From Siphonodentalium dalli (lineage: Eukaryota > Mollusca > Scaphopoda > Gadilida > Siphonodentaliidae), in the NCBI GenBank assembly GCA_032622095.1, contig CP136068.1, positions 7,169,314-7,233,313 on the forward strand: a stretch of DNA of 64,000 bases, in the 5' to 3' direction. Made by a program: the position numbers and the translations under genes. The notes below the pieces were generated by a model that ran no database searches, was not told where the DNA came from, and was given only the letters and a program-made list of their open reading frames with translations. Positions 44,711-56,900 of this stretch are shown one piece after another (position 1 is the stretch's first letter; every line of letters begins with the position of its first letter).

Positions 44711-45089
44711 CACTGTTCAAAAATTGACATTCTCAAACGGAACAAAGTTCCGCAAATATACAACGGAACAAAGATCCGGTAAATTGCTGCCGGCACATAA
44801 CTGCGTCAAGACACGGCACACTGGACCGTTTTGTCGCGGCCCTATGACCCATATGATTACGGAACATTGTTCCATAACCATACAGCACATATTGCCGTAA
44901 TAAAATGATACAATGTTCCATCACCCTACAGAACATATGCCAGTAATGAAATGATACAATGTTCCGTCACCGTACAGAACATATTGCCATAATGAAATTA
45001 TACAATGTTCCGTAACCTTACAGAACATAGTGCCGGCAGCAATTTTCCGGATCTTTGTACCGTCTGAAAACGGAAAATTTTTAACAGTG
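44711..45089. mobile_element. CACTGTT TIR MITE with internal 55-bp repeats
   Basis: Ends CACTGTTCAAAAATT and AAATTTTTAACAGTG, with TG on the left and TA on the right (likely a decayed TA duplication). Subterminal GGAACAAAGATCCGG / CCGGATCTTTGTACC also pair. Three internal tandem units carry ATACAATGTTCCGT and ACAGAACATATTGCC. Confidence 0.7.
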
Positions 45090-45099
45090 TACCGGATCG

Positions 45100-45700
45100 T
45101 CCAATGAAAATGTTCCGTTGCGCTGGTGGAGGCGAATATCACATTATTGGCGCCATCAACAATCGCATTCAAATCACACACAGTTTGATTGAAATCGACC
45201 CATTCTACCCGCTGTCAGTTCAAAATCCAGCTAATCCACGTTACTTCATTATTGGGAAATAATCAGGCAGAAAACGTGTACATAATTCAATTGTTCTTGC
45301 AAATATATGAATATTGTTCAATCCAGTTAGTATTTTTTCCTAACCTATGGCAATTACGTCACATACCAACTAAGGAATTTACTATGATACTATTATGAGT
45401 TTGCGAGTTGTAGATGCACCAAATTAGGGGTTTTACAACTGACGCATAGTACGCGCGAATCTAAATAAGGAATTGACGCACTGTCGTGACTCTGCTTATA
45501 AACAATCCACTGCGCTTTTTACGAGAAACTAAACAACACTCGAACTGAATTTCTCCGACACAAAGCGTGTTTTGTGAATAATATTGCATCCATATCATCA
45601 TTATACTATACTATTTGTATACTCTTGAGGAAATAATCATAATTTTATAAATGTTATTTGTAAATTATAACCTACGACGAAGGCCTCCCATAGCATGCCT
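45100..45700. other. Intergenic, nothing recognised
   Basis: No credible exon. Confidence 0.4.
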
Positions 45701-45714
45701 TTACTTTAATCGAC

Positions 45715-46475
45715 TTAATAAATCTTTATTAATAAACTTAGCTATCTTGATTAATGAACTTAGCTTTATGTTTATATCAACTTACTGTACTGATTAATCA
45801 ACTTACGATATTGATTAATCAACTTAGTCATCTTGATTAATGAAATTAGCGGTATTGATAATCCACTTACTAACGTGATAATAAACTGAGCTATCTAGAT
45901 TAATCAACATAGCTCTCTTGATTAAACAACTTAGCTGTCTTGATTAATCAACTTAACATTCGTGATTAATCAACTTCGCTATCGTGATTAATCAACATAT
46001 TTATTGTGATTAATCAACTTGGCAATATTGATTAATCAACTTACTATATCGATTAATCAACTTACTATATTGATTAATCAATTGAGCTATCTTGATTAAT
46101 CAATTAGCTGTCGTTATTAATCACCTTAGCTATCGTGATTAATAAACTTATCTATCGTGATTAATCAACTTGGCAATATTGATTAATCAACTTACTATAT
46201 TGATTAATCAATTGAGCTATCTTGATTAATCAATTAGCTATCGTGATTACTCAACTTTTTATCGTGATTACTCAACTCAGCTATCGTGATTAATCAACTT
46301 AGCTATCGTGATTAATCAACTTATATATCGTGATTACTCAACTTAGCTATCGTGATTAATCAACTCATCTATCGTGATCAATCAACTTACTATCGTGATT
46401 AATCAACTCAGCCATCGTGATTAATCAACTTAGCTATCGTGATTAATCAACTTATCTATCGCGATTAATCGTAGC
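45715..46475. repeat. 22-bp minisatellite with GATTAATC
   Basis: About 33 copies of a unit close to TGATTAATCAACTTAGCTAT plus CG. The palindrome GATTAATC is better conserved than the AACTTAGCTATCGT part. Sequence is most uniform from 46260 to 46470 and decays toward 45720. Confidence 0.92.
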
Positions 46476-46744
46476 ATTTGCTGTGGGAGGGAAGATCTGA
46501 TATATATATATATGCTATTGTATCTCACGTCACATGCTTTCAATTATAGATCCAATAGAACTGCGATAAAATGGAAATTTAATATTTAGCAATGAATATT
46601 AAGTATAATTCAAGACAGTATTGCAATTAGAGCTGTTTTTGGTGTACCTCAGTCATTATGATTTAACAAGAGTTAGTCGTGACTAGCTGAAAGGTGTGGG
46701 TTAGTAAACGTGATCCCAAACTGACTGACCAACTCTAAGTTAGT

Positions 46745-46930
46745 AATATTAACCCGAATGTGTTCTCAGTGCAAGAGAAACAAAGTTGTTACAAAGTTAA
46801 AACAAAATTATCCGATAGCGTGTTTGGGATTTCTTTTTGTTTCTTTTTTTGTGTTGCCATCAGTGCATCAACCTACTATCTATCACTTGCCCCTTTACAT
46901 ACCAGTGTGGCTTGTGCGACGCAAGTTACA
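46745..46930. repeat. Dispersed repeat, copy 1 of 2
   Basis: Shares TGTGTTCTCAGTGCA / AGTTAAAACAAAATTATCCG and GTTGCCATCAGTGCATCAAC with 52190-52365, and both run in the same orientation. The two copies flank the zinc-finger remnant, so they may mark a larger duplication. Confidence 0.7.
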
Positions 46931-47214
46931 GACGCAAGTGTGGTATTTTCAAATTAATTTCCTACTAGCAGTGTTGTCCGGCGTACACCGGATTAAAATA
47001 TGTTTTCTATCGGTTAACGTATATGGCTATACAGTTTTGCTGCAGTGCATTCTTTACAGATACCGATTTGATTTTAAATTGCCAGCCTTTGATGTAAAGT
47101 AAGCTCACCACTTTTGAAGTAAAATCGCCAGTTTTTGGTGTAAATAAAGCAGGCAACGAGTTTTGAAGTAAAAGAAAAACGCCAGCTTGTCATGTAAAAT
47201 CACCAGTCGATTTT

Positions 47215-47455
47215 GGACAACTTTGTATCAGAATGAATTAAGTCACATCTGGAGTCCGACCATGCACAAGATGACCCACACTTGGGAACGCCGATACGAG
47301 ACTCGGTGTGATGTATATCTCAGACGGAATACAGTCTTATCTGGAGTCTGACAATGAATAAGAGGACCTACACCGATGATCGCCCATACAAGTGTGATGC
47401 GTGTCAGAATAAATTCAGTCATATCTGGAGTCTGTCATATCTGGTGTCTGACAAT
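47215..47455 (+). pseudogene. C2H2 zinc-finger gene remnant, part 1
   Basis: At least two decayed finger units of a tandem C2H2 array. The clearest reads DDRPYKCDACQNKFSHIWSL, with the C-x2-C pair and linker. An upstream unit reads SPTMHKMTHTWERRYETRC. C2H2 arrays bind DNA, but this one lacks several His residues and has stops (for example ACAATGA at 47353) and duplicated CATATCTGG pieces. It ends at the hAT-like insertion, whose 8-bp target duplication lies in the finger's SLSYLVSDN text. Confidence 0.75.
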
Positions 47456-48458
47456 CAGAGACGTGGCGACAGGGTTTTTTTTTTGGGGGGGGGGGGTGTC
47501 TAGCCCCCAACTGTGGTAAAAAATTTCAACAGTTGGAAATTTCATACCTGACAAAACATTTGGAAATTTCACACCAACAACACGTTGAAAATGTTCTTGT
47601 AGTTTGATTTTCAAACAATTTATTGAGGTAAATTTATCAGTTGGAAATGTTCCAACCTTAGGGGGATATCATGTTAGAAATTTCCAACAATTGGAAAGCA
47701 TGTGCATTGGTCCCTCCCTCGTGGCCAGTCAAAGATTTCTAGTTAATTTAAGAAAACAATATTGTCCTACATTCGGTCAAAATTGTCATTGGAATTGTCA
47801 TTAGTTGGCAATTTTCAAATCTTAATGGGGTGTCCGGCTTGAAATTTCCAACACGAGAAAGGCTTAAGGCTAGTCTAGATGCTAGGATTTCGCGATCTTC
47901 TTCAGATTTCAAAATTTTCCCACACCAGGCCGAACCATGGTCGGCTCTGCGTGTCCTGGTCCCTCCCCCGTGGCAAATAAAACACTGTTAATTAGTTTTA
48001 GAAAACAATATTGTCCTATATTTGGTCAAAATTGTCAGTTGTAAATTTTCCAACCTAAGTGTGGTTGTCAGGTTTGAAATTTCCAACTCTAGGAAGGTTT
48101 GAGGTCAGGCCAGAAGCTGGGATTTCGCGATTTTCTTGTTCAGATTTAAAAAATGTTCCACACCGGGCCGAACCATGGTCGGCGGGTGTGTCCTGGTATC
48201 TTGCCCGTAGACATGTGCGCATTTGTCTGGAGTTCTTTAGAATTTAGGATTTAAGCAATTTTCATGTTAAAATAGAATGTCCTCAGGGTATATAACCATG
48301 GTTATGAATAGGCTATTAGAACTTAGGTGCAAGGGGGTGGAAATAGAATTATGCAAAACCTTGTGTTATGTCGGATTCAAGGGGGGTGCAATTGGAATTC
48401 CCAATGTTGACACCCCACCCCCCCCCCCCCCAATGGAGACCGTCTAGCCACGCCCCTG
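47456..48458. mobile_element. hAT-like non-autonomous element in the zinc-finger remnant
   Basis: The left end CAGAGACGTGGCGACAGGG and right end CGTCTAGCCACGCCCCTG resemble the inverted termini of the copy at 50750. The target duplication is CTGACAAT (47448-47455) versus CCGACAAT (48459-48466). The interior consists of tandem blocks with TTGGAAATTTCCAAC, GGCTAGTCTAGATGCTAGG and CCGAACCATGGTCGG. No transposase. Confidence 0.85.
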
Positions 48459-48608
48459 CCGACAATGCATAAGAGGACCAACACCGGCGGTCGCCCATAC
48501 ATGTGTGGCGTGTGTCATAAGACATTTAGCGATTCAGAAAACCTGGCAACACAGGGGAATACACACCCGGATTAACAATAATGGCACGTGTGTCGGAAGA
48601 CAGTTTAA
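48459..48608 (+). pseudogene. C2H2 zinc-finger gene remnant, part 2
   Basis: Continues the array after the hAT-like insertion: GGRPYMCGVCHKTFSDSENL, then ATQGNTHPD and a stop. The next finger's CRKT follows (with a one-base G insertion) up to the TTAA target site at 48605-48608. HTGxRPY-C-x2-C spacing is recognisable. Confidence 0.8.
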
Positions 48609-50019
48609 GGGTCTATTCTCATTGCACACACGCGTGCGATTAATCGCAGCGTTTTTAAAGGTCGAGCGGCTCTATATGTGTGTTCGATGGCATTCCTTCC
48701 TCCCACTGCTAAGAGTTCCCCCAATAGGGGTGTGGGTCTGACGAACACATTCATACACAGGTCTAGGGTAGGTTGGAGGATGATAAAGTACTTTCGGTTG
48801 GGGGTGACCACATACAGGCCTATATATGCTGACACATTAACTTTAATTTTCCTCAGTTAGATTTACTCAGGTATAAGTTGAGTATAACGAGCCATGCCAT
48901 CAAAATGACATAAGTTTTGAGGACACAATTATATCTAGCTAATTATAACTAGAAATAGAGGGTTCAATTCCATGTAGTTGGGCATAAATATGCATGTTTT
49001 ATTCCAGCTTGAAACGTATATAACACTATAGTACGATCACAACCCAGATTACAGGAGTTTTATGTATATAATTGTTATTATCACTCAAGATTATCAAAAG
49101 TGTACGATTCAAGTGGTTGAATTAGATATTTCAACATTTTACCTTATAGTTAGCTAGGTCTGACAAAAATCGTCTTTCTGAATAGAGCTCATTTAAAACA
49201 TTTGTACTCAAACATGATATCCAGTAAAAATTATGGGGAAAGAGGGGATGAGACCCCAATTTGTTGGGAGAAAAACAAATAGATTTGCATGTAGGGAGGA
49301 TGGTAGACCCATGGTTGGGAGGGATTTTTATGTTCAACCCTGTGTATGAACGTTTTTTTTTCAGACCCCCCTCCCCATCATCGAGCGCTCATTTGTATAG
49401 CCGCTGGCAACAGCGACAACGCGGTACTATAATTGACGAACCACCATTCAAATAGAATAAGTGATGGGACTCAGAATTCGACCTTAAGAGTCACACAGGC
49501 ACCGTTTCAGGTCGAATTCTGTCGCCAGGACGCTGTTCGCATGCATGAGCGATCGATTTCAATTTGATCGCCAATGGCGGCTTATCATCAGTGATCGCAC
49601 ATGCTAAACGGCACATTACTATCAATCTATATATATATTCACAATCCTGGTTACAGTGTTGCGCGAGACTGACATGTAATATAATTCGACTGAATTCTAC
49701 AATAATTACCACTGATGCTAGCTATACGTTGGAAACTTCTTTCCAAGCCATTTCCTTTCCGTACTTCATTTATTATTTTATCGCCCATCAGTTATGAAAA
49801 TGACTGTACCCGGATAGTATATATGTGACCGAGTGAACCATGCCATTCTCTGTAACGGCTATCTCGATGACGAGGTTGATTGCATAAGATGATTGGTCAC
49901 GAATAGGACGTGGTTGTTTGATGAAGGTAATTGATCACGAATCGCTCTGTGTTACGTTAACATGCACCTTAAAAAACGCTGCGATTAATCGCACGCGTGT
50001 GTGCAATGAGAATAGACCC
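48609..50019. mobile_element. TTAA-flanked TIR element (piggyBac-type target) in the zinc-finger remnant
   Basis: TTAA at 48605-48608 and 50020-50023 flanks inverted repeats of more than 45 bp starting GGGTCTATTCTCATTGCACA and ending with the complement. The TIR also contains the palindrome GCGATTAATCGC. The interior of 1.4 kb has no transposase; small open frames there look random. Confidence 0.88.
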
Positions 50020-50115
50020 TTAATCAGTCCGGACACCTTGCAGATCATATGCGATTCCACAGGCGATCGCACATACGAATGTGATACAATATGCCATGTC
50101 TCACGCATGTGTTAG
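50020..50115 (+). pseudogene. C2H2 zinc-finger gene remnant, part 3
   Basis: If the two TTAA copies are merged, the finger begun at 48590 continues FNQSGHLADHMRFH, a classic C2H2 helix with the H-x3-H spacing. STGDRTYECDTICHV then starts another finger. This confirms both that the host gene predates the insertion and the exact element borders. Confidence 0.85.
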
Positions 50116-50119
50116 TTAG

Positions 50120-50740
50120 TTATCGTAATGGTTCTTGGTCGAAAACGTAAATAAATAGGCAAATGTGCCATCATCTACACATGTCATACGTATAGAGTGG
50201 ATCCCATTACGAGAAAAACTATAGGCTTATGCGACAAGCCGTTTGATATTTAAATTATAAGGCAACATATATGATCTCGTAAGTGGCTTGGTCAAATATG
50301 AATGCGTCTGTATATATAATCAAAGAATATCTACACAATATACCGAATATCAAGCGTGTGTTCGGTACCTTTGTCGTTTCTGCCCCCCCCCCCCCGATGG
50401 TAACGGCATTATATTTATTGTAAAGCAATAAGACCCTGACAGAACATTGGTCACAATGGTTAGGGAGATGTTGATCCTTACTCGTAACAACTAAGAAATG
50501 GTTATTCCAAACACCACTTGTGTCGGTCAAAATTATCAGGATCTTAGTCACTGAGAATGGGAACATGTAATTTAGTCGAAACCGGGTGCAAATAATTTCA
50601 ATTACTCAACCAAATGATATATTGTCCAGAATCCGAGACTGAATTGAAAGAAGGACACACTTTCAATCCCATTCCATAAAACACATATGTCAGTACTGGT
50701 TAAGTGAGAGGTGTATCAATGGTTTGTGGTATAGGTTACA
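50120..50740. other. Intergenic, nothing recognised
   Basis: A C-run lies at 50384-50395. No exon. Confidence 0.35.
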
Positions 50741-50749
50741 ACTTACAGT

Positions 50750-51799
50750 CAGGGATGTGGCTAGAGGGGGTGTGGGGAGTGTCTCACCCCCCCCCCCCCC
50801 CCAGCAGAGAGCTATATTTTCAATAGTTGGAAATTTCATACCTGCCACAATGAAATTTCACACCAAACAATAGGTTGAAAATGTTCTTGTAGTTTGATTA
50901 TAAAACAATTTATTGGGGGAATTTATTGTTTTTCGCCCAATATATGCATATGTTCCTATTTTTGGTCAAAAATTTTGACAGAAATGGACATCAGTTGGAA
51001 ATTTTCCAACCTTAGGGGGGGGGCGACAGGTTGGAAATTACCAACACTTGGAAAGCTTGTGTCCTGGTCCCTCCCCCGTGGCCAGTCAAAAACTTCTAGT
51101 TAATTTAAGAAAACAATATTGTCATACAATTGGTCAACATTGTCATTGGAATTGTCATCAGTTGGAAATTTTCCAACATAAGTGGGGGTGTAGAGTTTGA
51201 AATTTCCAACACTATGAAGGCTTTAGGCTAGTCTAGATGTTAGGATTTTGCGATTTTCTTGTTCAGATTAAAAAAATTTCACACACCGGGCCGAACCATG
51301 GTCGGCCCGGTGCGTCATTGTCCCATCCACATGGCCAATACAAAATTGCTAATTAGTTTAGCAAAACAATATTTTACTACATTTGGTCAAACTTGTAGAC
51401 ATAAATGGTCATCAGTTTAAGAATTTTCCAACCTGAGGGGGAGCATGAGGTTTGAAATTTTCAACACTAGGAAAGCTTCAGTTGAGGCCCGTCTAGATGA
51501 TAGGATTTGCGATTTTATTGTATATAGTTTTCAAAATTTTCTCACACCGGGCCAAACCACCATGGTCGGCCCGGTGTTTCCTGGTCTGTTGTCGGCAGCT
51601 GTGTGCATTTGTCTGGAATTAGTTCACTAGTTGTTTTTTTGGGGGGCAATTTTCAGGTTAAAATATCTTAATGTTTCTCATACAATGGAATTATGCAAAA
51701 AGTTGTGTTGGTGTGATTCCGACTCAAGGGGGGGGGGTGCAGTTGGAAATTCCCAAGGTGGACACCCCCCCCACCGTAGACCCTCTAGCCACATCCCTG
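50750..51799. mobile_element. hAT-like non-autonomous element with perfect 8-bp target duplication
   Basis: Termini CAGGGATGTGGCTAGAGGG and its complement at 51781-51799. CTTACAGT flanks both sides exactly (50742-50749 and 51800-51807). The interior repeats the TTCCAACAC and CCATGGTCGGCCCGG blocks three to four times. No transposase. CAGGG-type ends and 8-bp duplication fit hAT. Confidence 0.92.
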
Positions 51800-51809
51800 C
51801 TTACAGTAC

Positions 51810-53500
51810 ACCATATGATTTGCATAGGCCTCAGTGTTGACAAATCCCGCTGGCCTATATTCGCAGGAAAGATTTGACCCTGCATGAGTATTAAAAATTA
51901 AAGAACGTCCTTTTGGACACACGGAAATGTGGCCAAAGTACTTGTCAACGTATTGCGTTGCACTGCAGTTTTGACAAACTTCACACTACTGTAAAAATGG
52001 AGCAAATAAACGACATCGAAAAAAAATAACACCGAAAAAAACACCAACCCGTTCCTTAAATTATTCGTCAATTGGACAGCCCTAACAATTCACCATGTAG
52101 CTATAGTTGATGTTTCTCGTCTGGAAACGCGTTTGTGCATTTATTCGTGCACTTGTCATCCATGTGGCATTGACCATTCAGCTCTACGATAGTAATATTG
52201 ACTCGAATTTGTTCTCATTGTACGAAAAACGAAGTGGTTACCAAGTTAAAACAATTATCCACAATCGTTCAGATAGTGCATGTTTGATATGTGTTTTTGT
52301 TTGTTGCCATCAGTATATCAACCTACTATCTATAACTTGCCCCTTTACATATTAAAGATGCATAATCCGACTTAACGCTCCGAAATTACTATTTCTTTTT
52401 GCTTCGGGGGTAAAACATGTTTGATTCGAGTCACCCACCCATCAAAGCTCAGAGTGATCAGATATCGATTTTTTAAATGAGTTATTTCTCGAAATGTGTA
52501 ATTATTTGTGGCCCCGAAACAGACGGTCTCCGATAAAATTGCGGACGAAGATGGATAACTCTAAAAGCAATTGGTAATACGGCCACATTTCGTGATACTC
52601 CAGTGATAATATGCCATATTTCGTTGAACAGCATGTTGATAAATAACACGTTTTGGGAAATGTTGACTGCGGTTGGCATTATTTTGTTGAAATTACTCGA
52701 TTCTGATTATAAAGGCGTATTTTGAAGAAAGGTTGTAACTCTAGGTGTAACTTGATATAGGGGGACCGTCTGGTCTGATCGAGTACCTTTATCAGGGAGT
52801 AATATGGGCGTAGCTGTCGTTGTAAATGTTGGCGCCTCAGATAAGATCAATGCTGCCGGGCACTTCATACCATATGCGGCCAATGACTAACGATTTGCTT
52901 TGAACGGCAAACCCTGTAATCGGAAATGATTTACACTTCATTGGCACGTAGCCTTATATTAATATGTGTGAAATGTAGATAGACAGTACACTGACAGCGC
53001 ACACAATGTGCATCTCAACCCTCGCTATACTTAATGGATTATCCCCATCCAGTTATAAAAGTATACATTAGAATGGTCCATTATTCATTTGGAAGGGTGT
53101 TCAGGAAAAGTTCGCAGACGACAGACAAACACAAATATAACACGATTGCAGAATAAATCCAAATAAACGGGGGTTAATGGTCAGGTCATGTATTGAACTT
53201 ACTATCCGAACGTCTGCTGAGGGAACTACTCATCAATGAGTATTAGGTTAAGAAAGGGTTAATTGAGATGTTTTTATCTAATGACTTGCGCGATTGTTAT
53301 AATTCATTATTATACATTATAATTCACGAAGGAGCTTCAGCAAAAAGTGACTGGGCTGTCTTCAACGAGTTCGATAAATGATTGCTATTATGATACCGGA
53401 TGTGTTCTACATTTATTCCACATCCTGGTGTCGGGTTAAGTTCAATCATTGACCGGGGACACTTTGTCGTCTGCTTATTTATCCCAAACATCCCTACACA
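51810..53500. other. Intergenic, downstream of METTL24-like copy B
   Basis: It includes the second copy of the dispersed repeat (52190-52365) that also occurs at 46745. No exon recognised. Confidence 0.4.
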
Positions 53501-53605
53501 TAAATACTATATACAATTCAATGTTTGCATTCATAACAGACGAGATAATTCATTAACGACAATGTTTCTCTGAACAAAAAGAACGACAAAGAGATGTATG
53601 CATGT

Positions 53606-53908
53606 TTATTTGTATAGCTTCGTATTTATGTGGTAGACCTCGTGGCACCCAGCAAGAGAACCAGCGAATGAAGGGACAGTGTGTCCAATCCAACAGAACT
53701 CGTTTCTGGTACCATGGTAGCGTTTAAATCCTTTCTTGTACAGCTCCACCATGAGTGGTAAATTCCTCTCCAGAAGCCACCTGGCGTCATTTGAATGGTT
53801 CTCCATAATCAGCTGTCCAACCAGATCGAGGCTGCCGTCCTTGAACGCCGTGGCGAACATGTCCCATTCCGACCCTTCTATGTCCATCTTCAGTATGTCG
53901 ATCACTCG
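53606..53908 (-). CDS. METTL24-like copy B, last exon
   Basis: 303 bp after ATATTTCAG. Reads RVIDILKMDIEGSEWDMF and ends YHINTKLYK then TAA. AATAAA overlaps the stop codon just as in copy A. Confidence 0.93.
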   Translation of the reverse strand, partial: RVIDILKMDIEGSEWDMFATAFKDGSLDLVGQLIMENHSNDARWLLERNLPLMVELYKKGFKRYHGTRNEFCWIGHTVPSFAGSLAGCHEVYHINTKLYK

Positions 53909-56900
53909 CTGAAATATATTGGAATTAATTACTGGCCATATGCGCGTTTTGCATAAATGCACGCGACATTTCAAGAGATTATCAAAATAATTTATCTGGA
54001 TCCATCCCGTGAAAATTGTTTGAATTTCATATTTTCTTAATCTTCATTGTATATAGACTCTGAAGTATTAAAGTGATGTGAAACACTCCGGTAGTGTGAT
54101 CAAATAGAAATGGACAGTAATCTTGGCCAACGTAGTTATTTTTTACTAATATTATATCCAATTGACAACACACGCCACCATTCTTATATATTAATTAAAT
54201 GGAGTGACTATCGTTGGCGAAATCGTTTTTGTTAGTTTATCACAGAGTTGCGTCCCGATTCGAGAAGTAAATATATACAATTAGGCGTAGTTCAGACGAT
54301 GTTTTCTATGAAGTGGTACCGTCGATTTGTTTGAGATTTTCGACGATGTTAGTAAAATGCTACACTCCTCCCATTGACATTGCGACTGAATACGAATTAA
54401 TCAGTTTCACGCACCCGAACAAGTCTTTAATATGTCTTTACGTGAATACAAAAACGTTGGATTTTAATACAGGTGAGACATTTAACAGACTTTTCAAGAT
54501 ATAATAAGCCTCTTAGTTCATTGATGACATACTCATGCTTATATTCGAGATTGCACTACAGTTAATACATAATGTATATAGTTGGGTGACAATGTGATAG
54601 TATGGGTGGGTGGTCACAATCATCCATGGAGATGTTAGTGGCCAAATTTAATCCTTCAGAAAATATATTCCGTGTGGTGGCGGACACATTCCAATCCCTA
54701 GAAGACGATGCCATCCACCAAAGAACACGGATAGTCCGATAATTGATGGCACAAAGGCAGGATGTAACGTCGGTGGACTTTCCTGCAGAGAGCCCCGACA
54801 GCAACCTCATCGGGCGTGTGTGGGACAAGAAGTAATCAACTACCAGAAGTAGTAGTCAACCATAGGTCACCTTGCATATATAAGATAATGCATTGGCCTA
54901 ACATTTGTTTTTATACTTGTTTATCATTTTGTATCAATTTTTCTTGCATTCGTTAACAATTTTATCATTGTTTTTTATCATGTTGTATTACATTCTTAAT
55001 CAATTGTTATAAATTTGTTTCATTCTTTAACAAATTTTATATTTCGTTATCATTTTTTATCATTATTTCTTGCATTCTTCAACAATTATACAAAATATAT
55101 ATAATGTGTTAGGCCAATGCATTCGCTTGTATACGCGAGGCGACATATGGTCGACTCATATATAAGATAATTCCGCGGCACCGGGTTGTCGCAAAAATTC
55201 AGGAAGCTCCCGCCATGAAAGGGATAAGATAAATGCCTTGTCGCATCCCTCACACATATACACATATACTATTTGTACAATACCGTATTCTGGAAACAGA
55301 TCAGAGCGGCAGCAGTCATTTTGTTAGTGTAAACATATTTTATTGCATAATAATATCGCAACGGGATTGAGACACAAGTTTTACAACTTACAAATCGTCT
55401 CTCTCCCCAACAGGGAGCACAACACCACAAACTTACTATTTTGAACATATAACTATGTTTGGGCTCTACAAACCTCCAATGATAATGACAGTGAGCACCT
55501 GTATATAGTATACGCTAACCTTTTCGTGACCAAGCATTTTCCTGATACTCAGAAGAGACTTCATCGTCCAGTTCTTGTTGGGTCCACCGGTCTCATAATC
55601 CCTGCCATCTAGTCCCATGTCGTGGAATGTTATCAGATCAGATCGTTTGTGATCCTTCAGACCTATACTGCAAGATCCAATAAATAATTACATAAATATA
55701 TGGGATTCGGTGGAGCTTTCTGTGAATGGTTGCAAGTTTGCCAAATTGATAGCAATATCTCAGCTTTTTTTTAATTTTCCGCACAGACTGGGTTCTCCCG
55801 CAGCAGAAAACCTGTATATATATCTATACTTATATGTCTAAACCTTCGCAATTAACCTTTGCAAGACTGGCTTAGGGGAGATACTTTTCTATTTCGGATA
55901 CCGCTAAATGTGTTCAGAGTGAATTGCAAATATCGAGACAGGTAAATATACTTATTGAACGATATCGGTTTGACTGTATACTCGTAATAATCTAACAAGG
56001 AACACTCTTTATGCGTGCTGAAAAAATATTGCTATTTTCTTTATTTGGTGATGCAACTTATTGAACACCTTCTGGACGAGTATGGCAAATTGTATAAAAT
56101 TACCAACCTGGGATCAAATGAGTGGACTTCGCAGCCGTATATCTGGGTCGCATTGTCATCAAAGGACCAGCGGTTGTCAATCCTACATAGAGAATAAAGC
56201 CATGACATTCACTTGTTATTAAACACAAATTTCGATACAAAACCTTGATAGCGGAGACTGACAAAGATCAAAGTGTATGTGAATCACACCATTGACGCCA
56301 TAATTAACACTATATACTCTAACAATTTAATCTCAATATAATCTAAGTGGGTTCATGCGATAGATTTCATAACAGTCTGTATAACAATTCAAACAAATAT
56401 AGGAGACATCTTTTATTAATAATAACTCTCCACTAATGGAGTTCGCTTATCAAAACCGTTGTCATCTAAGCATAACTTTTAGAGGAATAGCCAATGTCCA
56501 ATTAGTCCATTAGCGAATACTATACCAGTTCAATCACAACTATACATTGGAAAAGGTAAAAAGCATAGAAAAATATCAGGAAAACCACATTCAGACTGAC
56601 AATAGTTGAAATTTAGTCTACATAGTTATGACTAATTTGTTTAAATAACAATTTCTCGACTCGATAAGTGAAGAACTATCAATAACTAATATGAGAAACA
56701 ATATTATCTGTTTCTCCAAGTTCTTCTCATAGTGATGCTGTTTTTACAGAATTTTACATGTTTGTACATTTTATCATTAAAGGCACGGTTGGCCTTAGTT
56801 GTCGAAAATATTCATATTTGTTCCAAACACCGTAAACAGACAAACATTAAGACGCATACAGTTTCGTTCATATATACCATGACCGTCGCGTAAACAACAT

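Noticed and set aside
46758-47102. 114-residue ORF starting MCSQCKRNK, upstream of the zinc-finger remnant
   Set aside because: It begins in a dispersed repeat shared with 52190-52365 and then runs into hydrophobic low-similarity sequence. The C-x2-C is not followed by a finger.
48905-49050. GGGTTCAATTCC near 48960, resembling a tRNA B box
   Set aside because: No A box or cloverleaf can be folded around it.
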